Below, in pieces: positions 37,022 through 45,728 of a stretch of DNA of 64,000 nt. The DNA is from Motiliproteus sp. MSK22-1 (GTDB lineage Bacteria; Pseudomonadota; Gammaproteobacteria; Pseudomonadales; Balneatricaceae): contig NZ_MIEQ01000022.1 of the NCBI RefSeq assembly GCF_001968815.1, positions 124,001 to 188,000 on the forward strand. The letters are read 5' to 3'. Position 1 is the first letter of the stretch. Each line of letters begins with the position of its first letter. Position numbers and translations under genes: made by a program. The notes below the pieces were generated by a model. That model was given only the letters and a program-made list of their open reading frames with translations, was not told the DNA's origin and did not search any database.

Positions 37022-39127
37022 GTGAATCCAAAGATTAAAACATTCCAGTTCGGTGGCCAGGAAGTCACTCTGGAAACAGGGCGTATCGCCCGCCAGGCTT
37101 CTGGTGCTGTACTGGTCACTATGGGTGAAAACCAAGTGCTGGTTGCTGTAGTGGGTGCTAAAGAAGCGCGTCCTGACCAGGGCTTTTTCCCACTGTCTGT
37201 CCATTACCAGCAGAAGACTTACTCTGTTGGTAAAATTCCTGGCGGTTTTTTCAAGCGCGAAGCTCGTCCAAGCGAATTTGAAACACTGACTTCCCGTCTG
37301 ATTGACCGTCCAATTCGTCCGCTCTTTCCAAAAGGGTTTATGAATGAAGTACAGGTGATCTGTACTGTCGTATCTGCGGATAAGAAAAACTATCCGGATA
37401 TTGCTGCGATGATCGGAACTTCCGCTGCTCTGGCCATTTCAGGCATTCCGTTCAATGGCCCAATCGGCGCGGCACGAGTCGGTTTCGACGAAGAGAATGG
37501 TTACATTCTGAACCCAAGCTTTGAACAGCTTGAAAGCTCTTTGCTGGACATGGTTGTCGCAGGTACCAAAGACGCTGTACTGATGGTTGAATCTGAAGCA
37601 GACGAGCTGAGCGAAGATGAAATGCTGGGTGCAGTACTGTTTGCTCACGATGAAATGCAGGTTGTTGTTGACGCTGTGGCTGAATTTGCAGCAGAGAACG
37701 CTAAACCAACCTGGGACTGGCAGCCAGAACCGGTGAATACCGAACTGAAAGAAAAGATCGTTAGTAACTATGGTGATGCAATTACTGAAGCGTACCAGAT
37801 TAGCGATAAAATGGCCCGTTATGGTCGTTTAGGTGAAATTAAAAACGAAGCAGTTGCCGCTTTATCCGGCGCTGAAGACTCTGACTATGATGCTAAGGAA
37901 GTGAGTGCACTGTTTGCTTCTGTTGAGAAGAACATTGTTCGCAGCCGCGTCGTTAACGGTGAGCCTCGTATTGACGGTCGTGACACTAAGACTGTACGCC
38001 CGATTAATGTTGAGGTCGGAGTGTTAGGCAAGACTCACGGTTCTTCCTTGTTTACACGAGGAGAGACACAGGCAATCGTTACTGCAACTCTGGGTACCAG
38101 CCGTGATCAGCAAATCATCGATGCGTTGGAAGGCGAGCAGAAGGATCCATTCCTGTTCCACTATAATTTCCCGGGATACTCTGTTGGCGAATGCAGCCGT
38201 ATGATGAGTGCTGGCCGTCGTGAGATTGGTCATGGTCGATTGGCACGACGTGGTATTCAGGCCATGATGCCAAGCCAGGAAGAGTTCCCTTATACAATTC
38301 GAGTTGTTTCTGAAATCACAGAATCAAACGGTTCCAGCTCCATGGCATCGGTCTGTGGTGCTTCTCTGGCATTGATGGATGCAGGTGTTCCTGTTAAGCG
38401 TCCGGTTGCCGGCATTGCAATGGGCTTGGTTAAGGAAGACGATAAGTTTGCGGTACTGACTGACATACTGGGTGACGAAGATCACCTGGGTGACATGGAC
38501 TTTAAAGTAGCTGGCTCCGAGAATGGTATCACTGCATTGCAGATGGATATCAAGATCGAGGGTATTACTGAGGAGATCATGGAACAGGCGCTGGAGCAGG
38601 CTTTGGAAGCACGTCAGCATATACTTCGGGAAATGGCCAAGGTCATAGGTTATGCCCGTCCAGAGCTGAACGACAATGCTCCTGCGATGACTCAGCTTAA
38701 AATCAATCCTGATAAGATTCGTGACGTTATTGGTAAGGGTGGTGCAACTATCCGTAGCATTACTGAAGAAACCGGTGCGTCTATCGATATTGAGGATGAT
38801 GGTACCATCAAGATCTTTGCTGCTGACAAAGCCGCTGCACAGGCTGCTATCGATACTGTTATGGCGATTACTGCTGAGGCTGAAGTCGGTAAGATCTATG
38901 AAGGCAAGATCGAACGTATCGTTGATTTCGGCGCTTTTGTAAATATCCTTCCTGGTAAAGACGGTCTACTGCACATTTCTCAGATTGCCAAAGAGCGTGT
39001 TGAAAAAGTGACTGACTTCCTGAAAGAAGGACAAGTGGTAAATGTTAAGGTGCTGGATGTTGATCCTCGTGGTCGCATTAAGCTCAGCATGAAAGACCTG
39101 CGTGAAGATGAAGGGGTGGAATCTTAA
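37022..39127 (+). CDS. pnp: Polyribonucleotide nucleotidyltransferase (PNPase)
   Basis: A 701-residue 3'-5' phosphorolytic exoribonuclease of the RNA degradosome. It holds two RNase PH domains (1 to about 220 and 310-545), a KH domain (about 560-615, with [20 protein letters not shown]) and an S1 domain (about 620-695). [28 protein letters not shown] is typical. The start is GTG at 37022 after AGAGGAA. A strong terminator follows. Confidence 0.98.
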   Translation: MNPKIKTFQFGGQEVTLETGRIARQASGAVLVTMGENQVLVAVVGAKEARPDQGFFPLSVHYQQKTYSVGKIPGGFFKREARPSEFETLTSRLIDRPIRPLFPKGFMNEVQVICTVVSADKKNYPDIAAMIGTSAALAISGIPFNGPIGAARVGFDEENGYILNPSFEQLESSLLDMVVAGTKDAVLMVESEADELSEDEMLGAVLFAHDEMQVVVDAVAEFAAENAKPTWDWQPEPVNTELKEKIVSNYGDAITEAYQISDKMARYGRLGEIKNEAVAALSGAEDSDYDAKEVSALFASVEKNIVRSRVVNGEPRIDGRDTKTVRPINVEVGVLGKTHGSSLFTRGETQAIVTATLGTSRDQQIIDALEGEQKDPFLFHYNFPGYSVGECSRMMSAGRREIGHGRLARRGIQAMMPSQEEFPYTIRVVSEITESNGSSSMASVCGASLALMDAGVPVKRPVAGIAMGLVKEDDKFAVLTDILGDEDHLGDMDFKVAGSENGITALQMDIKIEGITEEIMEQALEQALEARQHILREMAKVIGYARPELNDNAPAMTQLKINPDKIRDVIGKGGATIRSITEETGASIDIEDDGTIKIFAADKAAAQAAIDTVMAITAEAEVGKIYEGKIERIVDFGAFVNILPGKDGLLHISQIAKERVEKVTDFLKEGQVVNVKVLDVDPRGRIKLSMKDLREDEGVES

Positions 39128-39140
39128 TTCCAACTCCAGA

Positions 39141-39168
39141 AAAAACGGGCTGCGGCCCGTTTTTTTTT
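39141..39168 (+). terminator. Terminator after pnp
   Basis: A 10-bp stem AAAAACGGGC/GCCCGTTTTT (39141-39150 with 39155-39164), TGCG tetraloop and further T to 39168. It ends the large translation operon 14 nt after the pnp stop. Confidence 0.95.
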
Positions 39169-39359
39169 GGATCCGGTGTGCAGCTTAGAGGCAATAAAAC
39201 TAAGTTTATGCCACTGAATCTATAGTGATTTCCTTAAACTGTGAGCAAAAAATCCGACTCCGTCAGAACGTTGATTGGCTTTGTTGTCAAAAACTGTAGA
39301 TCACTAATAGTGATGGTTTCTGAAAGTAAGGATTGTAAATCTCATAAGGTTAGTGCGAT

Positions 39360-40211
39360 ATGAGCAGCAAAGATCAACTACGCTATGAGCGTCACATTGA
39401 CATTCGGGAAGGTGGAAAGAAAGCTGTTGAATGGTTGGCGGAGAACTGTGATCTCAGCCGCAGTGAGTTGAAGCGGGTAATGCACTCAGGGGCCGTTTGG
39501 TTAACCCGGGGAACGACGAAACGTCTGCGGCGTGGTAGCAGTGCATTGAAATACGGCGATCAGTTGCATCTCTATTACGATGCTCAGGTGCTCTCTACGC
39601 AGCCTGAACCAGCAGAATTGATGGTGGATGAAGGCAATTATTCCGTTTGGTACAAGCCCTTTGGCATGCTCTGTCAGGGCTCCAAATACGGTGACCATTG
39701 CACACTTTACCGTTGGGCTGAAACCCATATGGAGCCTGAACGGTCGGCCTTTGTGGTACATCGACTTGATCGAGCGACTGAAGGCTTAATTCTGCTTGCC
39801 CATGATAAAACAACGGCGGCCGACCTGGCTGGTCAGTTTGAAAATCGACAAGTAGAGAAGCGTTATCGGGCACTGGTTCGAGGTGAGCTGTTGCTGGACA
39901 ATCAGCTAATCGACCAACCACTCAATGGTAAGCCTGCCCGGAGTCGAATGACAACGCTGGACATTGATCAGCAACGCCAGTGTTCTCTGATCGAGGTGTT
40001 GTTGGAGACGGGAAGAAAACACCAAATCCGCCAGCACCTGGCGGGATTGGGTCATCCGATACTGGGAGACCGACTCTATGGTGCCGGCAGCAATGATGCG
40101 GTAGATCTGCAGCTTCAGTCCTTTTTATTGAAGATCACTTGTCCAAACACAGGGGCTTTACGTACTTTTCGGTTGGATGACAATCGTATTCTGACAACCC
40201 GGGGGTTATGA
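39360..40211 (+). CDS. RluA-family RNA pseudouridine synthase
   Basis: A 283-residue synthase. A short N-terminal S4-like domain (about 20-75, with SRSELKRVMHSGAVWL) is followed by the catalytic domain with HRLDRATEGLILLAHDK, catalytic Asp137. KRYRALVRG and GRKHQIRQHLAGLGHPILGD are further RluA hallmarks. It isomerises uridine in rRNA or tRNA; the site is not known (RluA/RluC/RluD/TruC all possible), so no symbol is given. Its end overlaps the convergent YjeH-like gene by 6 bp. Confidence 0.88.
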   Translation: MSSKDQLRYERHIDIREGGKKAVEWLAENCDLSRSELKRVMHSGAVWLTRGTTKRLRRGSSALKYGDQLHLYYDAQVLSTQPEPAELMVDEGNYSVWYKPFGMLCQGSKYGDHCTLYRWAETHMEPERSAFVVHRLDRATEGLILLAHDKTTAADLAGQFENRQVEKRYRALVRGELLLDNQLIDQPLNGKPARSRMTTLDIDQQRQCSLIEVLLETGRKHQIRQHLAGLGHPILGDRLYGAGSNDAVDLQLQSFLLKITCPNTGALRTFRLDDNRILTTRGL

Positions 40212-41480
40212 ACCGTCTGTAACTTTTTTGATGGATAGGGTTTTATGCTCAAGGTATCTGTCCCAACAGACGGAAAATGCCAATACCAAGAGTACATATA
40301 TTGCGTAGCTGCCAATGGTGATCAACGCTAGCAGACAAAGTATTAGCGACAACCCGGCCAGTTGTTTTCGGTAGCCACTGAGTAATCGAAGGCCCGTCAG
40401 CACACCGAGCAAATAGATCACGACAAAGACCCCATCAGAATACTTGATAAGCTCATCCAGCCCTACGTCTAGCTGATACTTAATGGTCAGGCATAGCATT
40501 GAAATAATGAATACCAGAATAGCGGCCCTGGCAGGAACTCCGCGGCTGGTTAGCTGCCCTAGCGGGGCTGGTAATACACTATTTTCTGCCATGCTCCAGA
40601 TCAGTCGGGTAAAGCTCAGGTTATAGAGATTAATACTGGCCAGACAAGCCAGAAAACCGATTAGACTGACAACTTTTTCGCCTACCGGACCAATTAACTG
40701 TCCAGCCAAGAACGCAACCGATTGACTGTCAATACTTTCATTTCCATAGGCGCTGTAGCGGATGACCAGTGCCGCTGTCAGGTAGTAGAACAGGCCGGTT
40801 AAAACCACTCCTATAATAATCGTCAAAGGGAAATCCCGGCGTGGGTTTTTAAATTCGGCTCCTAAATGAGTCATTGCTTCAATGCCAACAAAGCACCAGA
40901 AAATCACTGCCATAGCCTCACCGATATTACCTAATTCCGGGAGGGCAAACGGGGGGGGTTGCAGGTCTTTAAGTTCCAGTTCGCTGACCAGTAAGAGTAC
41001 GGTTAAGGTCCCTCCCACAGCGATAGCGATAAGAGTCTGCATGTGTCCAGAGGCTTTGATTCCCATCAAGTTGATCAGCAGGATGAGTGTCAGTGTCAGT
41101 GCTGCTAGCCAACCATGGTATGCACTTTCAATACCGAGAAAGTTTCCGAGATATCCTGTTGCGATAGTGATTGCAGCGGGTAAGCCTGTTGGTATTACCG
41201 AAAGATAGAGCCAGCCGGTGAAGTTTTCCCAACGGGAGCCAAAAGCTTTGGATAACAGGTAGGCAGTTCCCCCTGCATGGGGGTGGCGAGCGCCAAGCAT
41301 GGCAAAGGTCAATGCTATGGGGAGCATCAGACTAATAAGCAGCACCCAGGCCCATAACGCTTGTTTGTCGGCAATGGTAGCCGCCAGCGAGGGAACCACA
41401 AATGCACCGGTCCCCATTAGTGTTGTCAGCAGCAGAGATATGCCCTGAGGTAATGATATCTGCTTGTGAAATCCGCTCAT
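40206..41480 (-). CDS. yjeH: APC-family amino acid exporter, YjeH-like
   Basis: A 424-residue inner-membrane protein with about 12 membrane segments. The N-terminal run (ISLPQGISLLLTTLMGTGAFVVPSLAA), FGSRWENFTGWLYLSVIPTGLPAA and VIFWCFVGIEAMTHLGAEFKNPRRDFP closely resemble E. coli YjeH, an exporter of methionine and branched-chain amino acids. The symbol follows that resemblance. It is divergent from an Lrp/AsnC regulator at 41710, which is a natural sensor for such substrates. Confidence 0.82.
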   Translation of the reverse strand: MSGFHKQISLPQGISLLLTTLMGTGAFVVPSLAATIADKQALWAWVLLISLMLPIALTFAMLGARHPHAGGTAYLLSKAFGSRWENFTGWLYLSVIPTGLPAAITIATGYLGNFLGIESAYHGWLAALTLTLILLINLMGIKASGHMQTLIAIAVGGTLTVLLLVSELELKDLQPPPFALPELGNIGEAMAVIFWCFVGIEAMTHLGAEFKNPRRDFPLTIIIGVVLTGLFYYLTAALVIRYSAYGNESIDSQSVAFLAGQLIGPVGEKVVSLIGFLACLASINLYNLSFTRLIWSMAENSVLPAPLGQLTSRGVPARAAILVFIISMLCLTIKYQLDVGLDELIKYSDGVFVVIYLLGVLTGLRLLSGYRKQLAGLSLILCLLALITIGSYAIYVLLVLAFSVCWDRYLEHKTLSIKKVTDGS

Positions 41481-41709
41481 TATTCTATTCCGTGAATCAA
41501 TACTTTATTCTGTCATTCAATGGTGCACTGATACGGCACCGGCTTTTCTATCGAGGTCGTCAAAGCTTACTCTGATGCTTGCTGGAAGCAGATTGCTAAA
41601 CCGCCAGATTTTGCATGCGATTCGCTTTTTATACCGTCGAATCGTCAGGGATCTTTACCACCGCTATGTTATATTTTTGTGCCGCTACACTAGAGAGCTT
41701 CTGATCACA

Positions 41710-42132
41710 ATGACGGATAAATTTGATCAAAAAATAATTGCCTGCCTGAGTCAGGATGCGCGTCAGTCGAATGCCGAAATTGGGCGTCATGTCGGCTTGT
41801 CCCGCTCAGCTGTTTCTGAGCGAATCCGTAAACTGGAAGATCAGCAGCATATCATTGGTTATCGAGTTGAATTAAAACAACCTCAAAGTCTGGTAGCCGC
41901 CTATTTTCAGCTCACCTTCAATCAAGGTTGTTGCGATGAGATTTCAGCAATCCTGATGTCCTATCCTGAGATAAAAAGCTGCCATAGCACCACAGGTGAT
42001 GTGGACATGATGATATTTGCTGAAGCAGCCAGCATGGTTGAACTAAATAATCTACGTAGCCGCCTGGAGGCGCTTCCGCGCTTGACTCGAATTGTCACCC
42101 ACACCGTCTTGGAAGAGCGAATCAGGCGCTAG
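41710..42132 (+). CDS. Lrp/AsnC-family transcriptional regulator
   Basis: A 140-residue regulator: N-terminal winged HTH (DQKIIACLSQDARQSNAEIGRHVGLSRSAVSERIRKLE) and C-terminal RAM ligand-binding domain. The ATG at 41710 is used, giving the normal family length; a 45-codon upstream reading lacks similarity. It is divergent from the YjeH-like exporter with a 230-bp shared gap and probably controls it in response to amino acids. Confidence 0.85.
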   Translation: MTDKFDQKIIACLSQDARQSNAEIGRHVGLSRSAVSERIRKLEDQQHIIGYRVELKQPQSLVAAYFQLTFNQGCCDEISAILMSYPEIKSCHSTTGDVDMMIFAEAASMVELNNLRSRLEALPRLTRIVTHTVLEERIRR

Positions 42133-42153
42133 CGGTTTATGACGAGCAGTAGT

Positions 42154-42639
42154 TTATTTATTGCCTAGCTGACTCAGTGGTAAAGCGGTTTTCTTAACGG
42201 GCTGTCGAAGTACAAAATTCGAGATTATTGAGCTGATACCTGGCATCGCAGTCAGCCTATCGAGTAGCAGTTGTTGGTAATGATCCAAACTTGGAACGAC
42301 AATCTTCAGGATGTAGTCAGCCGCACTCCCGGTAATTAAAAAGCACTCCATGATTTCAGGTAGCTTTGAAACCTCTTCCTCAAAGGCCTCCAGTTTGTCT
42401 TTCGTTTGAGCTTCCAGGCTGACCTGTACTAAAACGGTCATTGGTAACCCTGCCTGTCTTTGATCCAGTAAGATTACTTGTTTATCGATTAAGCCGGACT
42501 GTTCCAGTTGCTTGATCCGCCGCCCACAGGGAGTGGGAGACAAGCCAACTTTATCGGCAAGCTCGTTAATGCTGATACGTGCATCCTGTTGCAGAATCTC
42601 CAGGATGTGGCGGTCGATACGGTCGAGAGTATGAGACAT
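42154..42639 (-). CDS. Lrp/AsnC-family transcriptional regulator
   Basis: A 161-residue regulator with HTH (DRHILEILQQDARISINELADKVGLSPTPCGRRIKQLE) and RAM domain with YILKIVVPSLDHYQQ, closer to the canonical Lrp type than its neighbour. It is convergent with the preceding regulator, 21 nt between stops. Its target may be the nearby LysE-type exporter or another locus; there is no adjacent divergent partner except across the 323-bp region to the right. Confidence 0.87.
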   Translation of the reverse strand: MSHTLDRIDRHILEILQQDARISINELADKVGLSPTPCGRRIKQLEQSGLIDKQVILLDQRQAGLPMTVLVQVSLEAQTKDKLEAFEEEVSKLPEIMECFLITGSAADYILKIVVPSLDHYQQLLLDRLTAMPGISSIISNFVLRQPVKKTALPLSQLGNK

Positions 42640-42740
42640 AGGGTTACCGGAAAAATGAAAAGGATGGTGGTCTCTAAACCTATTCTGCTAAATTTTTATT
42701 TGATCCATAAAGTACTTTGTGAGGACTCTGAATCAAATAG

Positions 42741-42765
42741 ATGGATAACCTTGTGGGTTATCCAT
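42741..42765 (-). terminator. Possible terminator hairpin
   Basis: A perfect 10-bp stem (42741-42750 with 42756-42765) with a 5-nt loop. On the minus strand the tail is only mildly T-rich. It could end transcripts from the YjdF-like gene, 200 nt away, or act in the Lrp promoter. Confidence 0.4.
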
Positions 42766-42924
42766 TGTTGCCTTTTGAGCATACTGTTATTTGGCCGGGG
42801 TCAGGCCTGTAGGGCTTTGTTCAGGAGAGCCCTCACCATCCGCAGTTAGAGTATCAATGGACTGTTAGCGTATGTCTGCGAACTGGTATGCTAATTAGAA
42901 ATTATTTCGAGTTTAAAGCCAATA

Positions 42925-42942
42925 AACTAACATATGTTAGTT
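42925..42942. promoter_or_regulatory. 18-bp perfect palindrome, candidate operator
   Basis: AACTAACAT followed directly by its reverse complement, with no spacer. It lies 20 bp beyond the stop of the YjdF-like gene and 285 bp before the Lrp start. An operator for a dimeric regulator is possible; a target gene is not evident. Confidence 0.5.
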
Positions 42943-42962
42943 AATTCGAGTGAACCAGGTGT

Positions 42963-43580
42963 TTATTTAGCCGAATTATCGGTTTTTAGTTGATAAATTT
43001 GGCGATCATGAGCGCGCCCTAGAAGTGCCAGCGCCATGATTGCGCCTAACAGAGCCAGACCCATATCTGACTGGGTATCCCAGACATAGCCCTGAGTCCC
43101 TAAAAATGCTTCGGCGGACTCCCCGCTGGCTATAGCTACCCACCACTCAATCAGTTCATAGAATGCACTGAACGCCAAGCAAAAGCAGACGGTAAGAAAG
43201 TTGCGCCATGCGGATGTACTGATGACTTGCTTTCGTATCAGTAACTCCCGGGCAATCATCGCAGGTATGAATCCCTGAGCCAGGTGGCCCACTTTGTCAT
43301 AATTATTCCGCTGTAGATCAAAGGAGTCTCGAATCCAATCGAAGAGTGGGACTTCTGCATAGGTATAATGCCCGCCTACCATCAAAATAACGCAATGAAT
43401 AAGAATGAGCAGGTAAACCATAGGGGTCAACGGGAAGCTCTTGCGGGTTATCAGCAACACTCCAGCGCCAATTAACGCCGGAAGTACCTCAAGAAACCAG
43501 GTGAATTGATCCTTGGGTTCTATCGCAGACCAGACCAGAACCAGTACAAAAATTAGAATCCAGGCAACTCGGTAAATCAT
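42963..43580 (-). CDS. YjdF-like membrane protein (DUF2238)
   Basis: A 205-residue inner-membrane protein with about six hydrophobic segments. The motif HYTYAEVPLFDWIRDSFDLQRNNYDKVGHLAQGFIPA and FYELIEWW are the conserved core of the DUF2238 family that includes E. coli YjdF. Function unknown. The ATG is at 43580. Confidence 0.85.
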   Translation of the reverse strand: MIYRVAWILIFVLVLVWSAIEPKDQFTWFLEVLPALIGAGVLLITRKSFPLTPMVYLLILIHCVILMVGGHYTYAEVPLFDWIRDSFDLQRNNYDKVGHLAQGFIPAMIARELLIRKQVISTSAWRNFLTVCFCLAFSAFYELIEWWVAIASGESAEAFLGTQGYVWDTQSDMGLALLGAIMALALLGRAHDRQIYQLKTDNSAK

Positions 43581-43651
43581 AGATAGCTCTCGAAGTTAAG
43601 AAACCGGCGCTGAGGCTGTATTTTTATGGCTGTTCTTTCTGGACAACCATT

Positions 43652-44284
43652 TCAACCAAAAGCCAGCCAGATACCCACGACCATCATCAATGTTCCTGCG
43701 ATACGGTTCATCAGCTGAAGGTTTCCACTTTTTTGCAGAAATTTACTCATTGTACGGCCACCACTGGCGTAAATGACCAGACAGCAGAATTCGATCACCA
43801 GAATCATCGCTAGCAATATACTGATTTGCGGTGCCATCGGTAAGTCATCACTGATAAACGGAGGTAGTAAGGCAACAAAAAATGCCCATCCCTTAGGGTT
43901 AGCTACGGCGGTAACAAATCCCTGAGTAGCCAATTCCATCGCTGTTGCATTGTTGCCGTCCAACCGTTCCTCTGTTACTGCCATCTTTCCGCGAGATAAC
44001 CAGAGCTGAATACCCAGATAAAACAGGTAAGCCCCTCCTAAATACTTGAACAGCAGAAAAACAGCAGGGTACTGCAGCATGATTGTTGCTACCCCAACGA
44101 CTGAGAGCAGGGCCACCAGACCAACGCCCAGCAATTCGCCAATCATCATCAGGAATGTACGTCGCAGACCAATCGTCATACCCATTGTCATGGCCAGTGT
44201 CATGCACATACCGGGAGTGATCGATACGAAAAAAAAAGTGGGTATAAAAACTGCCAGTATTGACAGGTTTATCAAGGTTTCCAA
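43652..44284 (-). CDS. LysE/RhtB-family amino acid exporter
   Basis: A 210-residue inner-membrane protein with about six hydrophobic segments. The LysE-family opening (PTFFFVSITPGMCMTLAMTMGMTIGLRRT) and AVANPKGWAFFVALLPPF are diagnostic. Members export amino acids or homoserine lactone-like compounds; the substrate is not known. The start is TTG at 44284, 8 nt after AGGA. Confidence 0.88.
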   Translation of the reverse strand: METLINLSILAVFIPTFFFVSITPGMCMTLAMTMGMTIGLRRTFLMMIGELLGVGLVALLSVVGVATIMLQYPAVFLLFKYLGGAYLFYLGIQLWLSRGKMAVTEERLDGNNATAMELATQGFVTAVANPKGWAFFVALLPPFISDDLPMAPQISILLAMILVIEFCCLVIYASGGRTMSKFLQKSGNLQLMNRIAGTLMMVVGIWLAFG

Positions 44285-44372
44285 AGTACTTATCCTATTT
44301 CAAAATCTAATATTGAGTGGCTATATATAATAGCTGGCTATCAATGTCGCTGGCGATGCTGACCTTTAACCA

Positions 44373-44717
44373 TCAGTCATCGTTATTCTCAGCTTCTTTT
44401 TGCAGTTGTTCAATTTGTTCGAGCACGGCAATGAATTTTTCTCCAAAAGGGGTGACATGATATTCCACTCGTGGAGGAAGTTCTGCAAAACTACGTTTTT
44501 CAAGAATACCGAATTCAGTATTCTTGCGCAGACAATCATTCAACACCTTAGTGGACAAACCTTCGACATTACGAACCATCTCTCCGGGTCGGTTAATACC
44601 ATGAGCGAGCAGATTGAACAGGGTAAGAGACCATTTACAGCCAAAAATAGTTTCCACCATTCTGGCGGTCTGCTCAGGAGCTGATTTTCTGGAGAATTTT
44701 TTCTCTTTATTAATCAT
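44373..44717 (-). CDS. HxlR-family transcriptional regulator
   Basis: A 114-residue winged-helix regulator. The family signature EIFGCKWSLTLFNLLAHGINRPGEMVRNVEGLSTKVLNDCLRKNTEFGILEK is present with minor changes, followed by VEYHVTPFGEKF. It lacks the usual conserved N-terminal cysteine seen in redox-sensing members, apart from Cys28 before the helix. It is divergent from the SDR gene at 44826, with an inverted repeat in the gap. Confidence 0.9.
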   Translation of the reverse strand: MINKEKKFSRKSAPEQTARMVETIFGCKWSLTLFNLLAHGINRPGEMVRNVEGLSTKVLNDCLRKNTEFGILEKRSFAELPPRVEYHVTPFGEKFIAVLEQIEQLQKEAENNDD

Positions 44718-44723
44718 AAAGAT

Positions 44724-44746
44724 GTACCAAAAAGTACCTGGGGTAC
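44724..44746. promoter_or_regulatory. Candidate HxlR operator
   Basis: GTACC (44734-44738) and GGTAC (44742-44746) form an inverted repeat with 3-bp spacer, and GTACC recurs at 44724-44728. It sits 7-29 bp upstream of the HxlR start in the 108-bp divergent gap. Confidence 0.55.
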
Positions 44747-44825
44747 CTGTTTGTGCCTGGTTTTCAAGCAGTCGAAGCGAAACTAAAGTGGCTACTACTG
44801 AAGTTGATATTTATCAGGAGAATGT

Positions 44826-45593
44826 ATGACCACTCAAGTGATTGCAAGTTCGTTAGTTATCGGTGGCTCCAGCGGTATGGGGTTTGAGGTTGCACGACAG
44901 TTATTGAGGTCAGGACAGAAGGTAATCATAACGGGCAAAGACAAGCAAAAGTTGTTTGCCGCAGAAACAGAGCTAAGGGGATACGGAAATGTCAGTAGTT
45001 TGCGTGCTGATCTATATGATCCACAACAGGTTCAGCAGCTTTGTCGTTGTCTGGCCGAGCCCGGTGTCGATATTGATCGGTTGGTGAATGCTGCGGGATG
45101 TTTTCATCCAAAAGGTTTTCTGGATCATGAGGTTGGTGATTATGAAGCCTATATGGGACTCAACAGAGCGATCTTCTTTGTTACCCAGACCGTAGCTGAA
45201 AAAATGAAAGCGCAAGGGGGTGGCAGTATTGTCAACATTGGCTCGATGTGGGCTAAGCAGGCAATCAAAGCGACTCCTTCATCGGCTTATTCAATGGCGA
45301 AAGCGGGTTTGCATGCTTTGACACAACATTTGGCAATGGAGCTTGCAGATGTCGGTATTCGTGTTAATTGTGTTTCCCCTGCTGTAGTAAAAACTCCAAT
45401 CTATGAGTCTTTTATTGATCCCTCTGAGGTTGATGCAGTACTCGATAGTTTTAATGACTTTCATCCGATCGGTCGTATAGGTACGCCAGAAGATGTGGCT
45501 AACGTGATAACCTTTTTATTATCAGATCAGGCCGGTTGGGTTACCGGCGCTATCTGGGATGTTGATGGTGGAGTGATGGCTGGTCGGAACTAG
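44826..45593 (+). CDS. Short-chain dehydrogenase/reductase
   Basis: A 255-residue Rossmann-fold oxidoreductase. The NAD(P) motif GGSSGMG is at 13-19 and the catalytic Ser140, Tyr155 and Lys159 are intact. The cofactor loop and C-terminal [13 protein letters not shown] are typical of classical SDRs. The substrate is unknown. The ATG at 44826 follows AGGAGAA. It is divergent from the HxlR regulator, a common regulator-target pair. Confidence 0.92.
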   Translation: MTTQVIASSLVIGGSSGMGFEVARQLLRSGQKVIITGKDKQKLFAAETELRGYGNVSSLRADLYDPQQVQQLCRCLAEPGVDIDRLVNAAGCFHPKGFLDHEVGDYEAYMGLNRAIFFVTQTVAEKMKAQGGGSIVNIGSMWAKQAIKATPSSAYSMAKAGLHALTQHLAMELADVGIRVNCVSPAVVKTPIYESFIDPSEVDAVLDSFNDFHPIGRIGTPEDVANVITFLLSDQAGWVTGAIWDVDGGVMAGRN

Positions 45594-45728
45594 CTGCAGT
45601 TGACACTAACCGCTAACAAGGCTCGTTGATAAGTAAATTATTATTCCGCCAAGAACGAATAAGTGTTTTGAATAATATGGTTTAAGATACCGTATATTAA
45701 AATTGAATACATTTATTGTGAGAGGCAG

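Larger units (their letters stand above)
42640..42962. other. Intergenic region with two palindromes
   Basis: No gene seen. It carries the promoter of the Lrp-type gene (leftward from 42639), a 10-bp perfect hairpin at 42741-42765 and an 18-bp perfect palindrome at 42925-42942. Confidence 0.6.
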
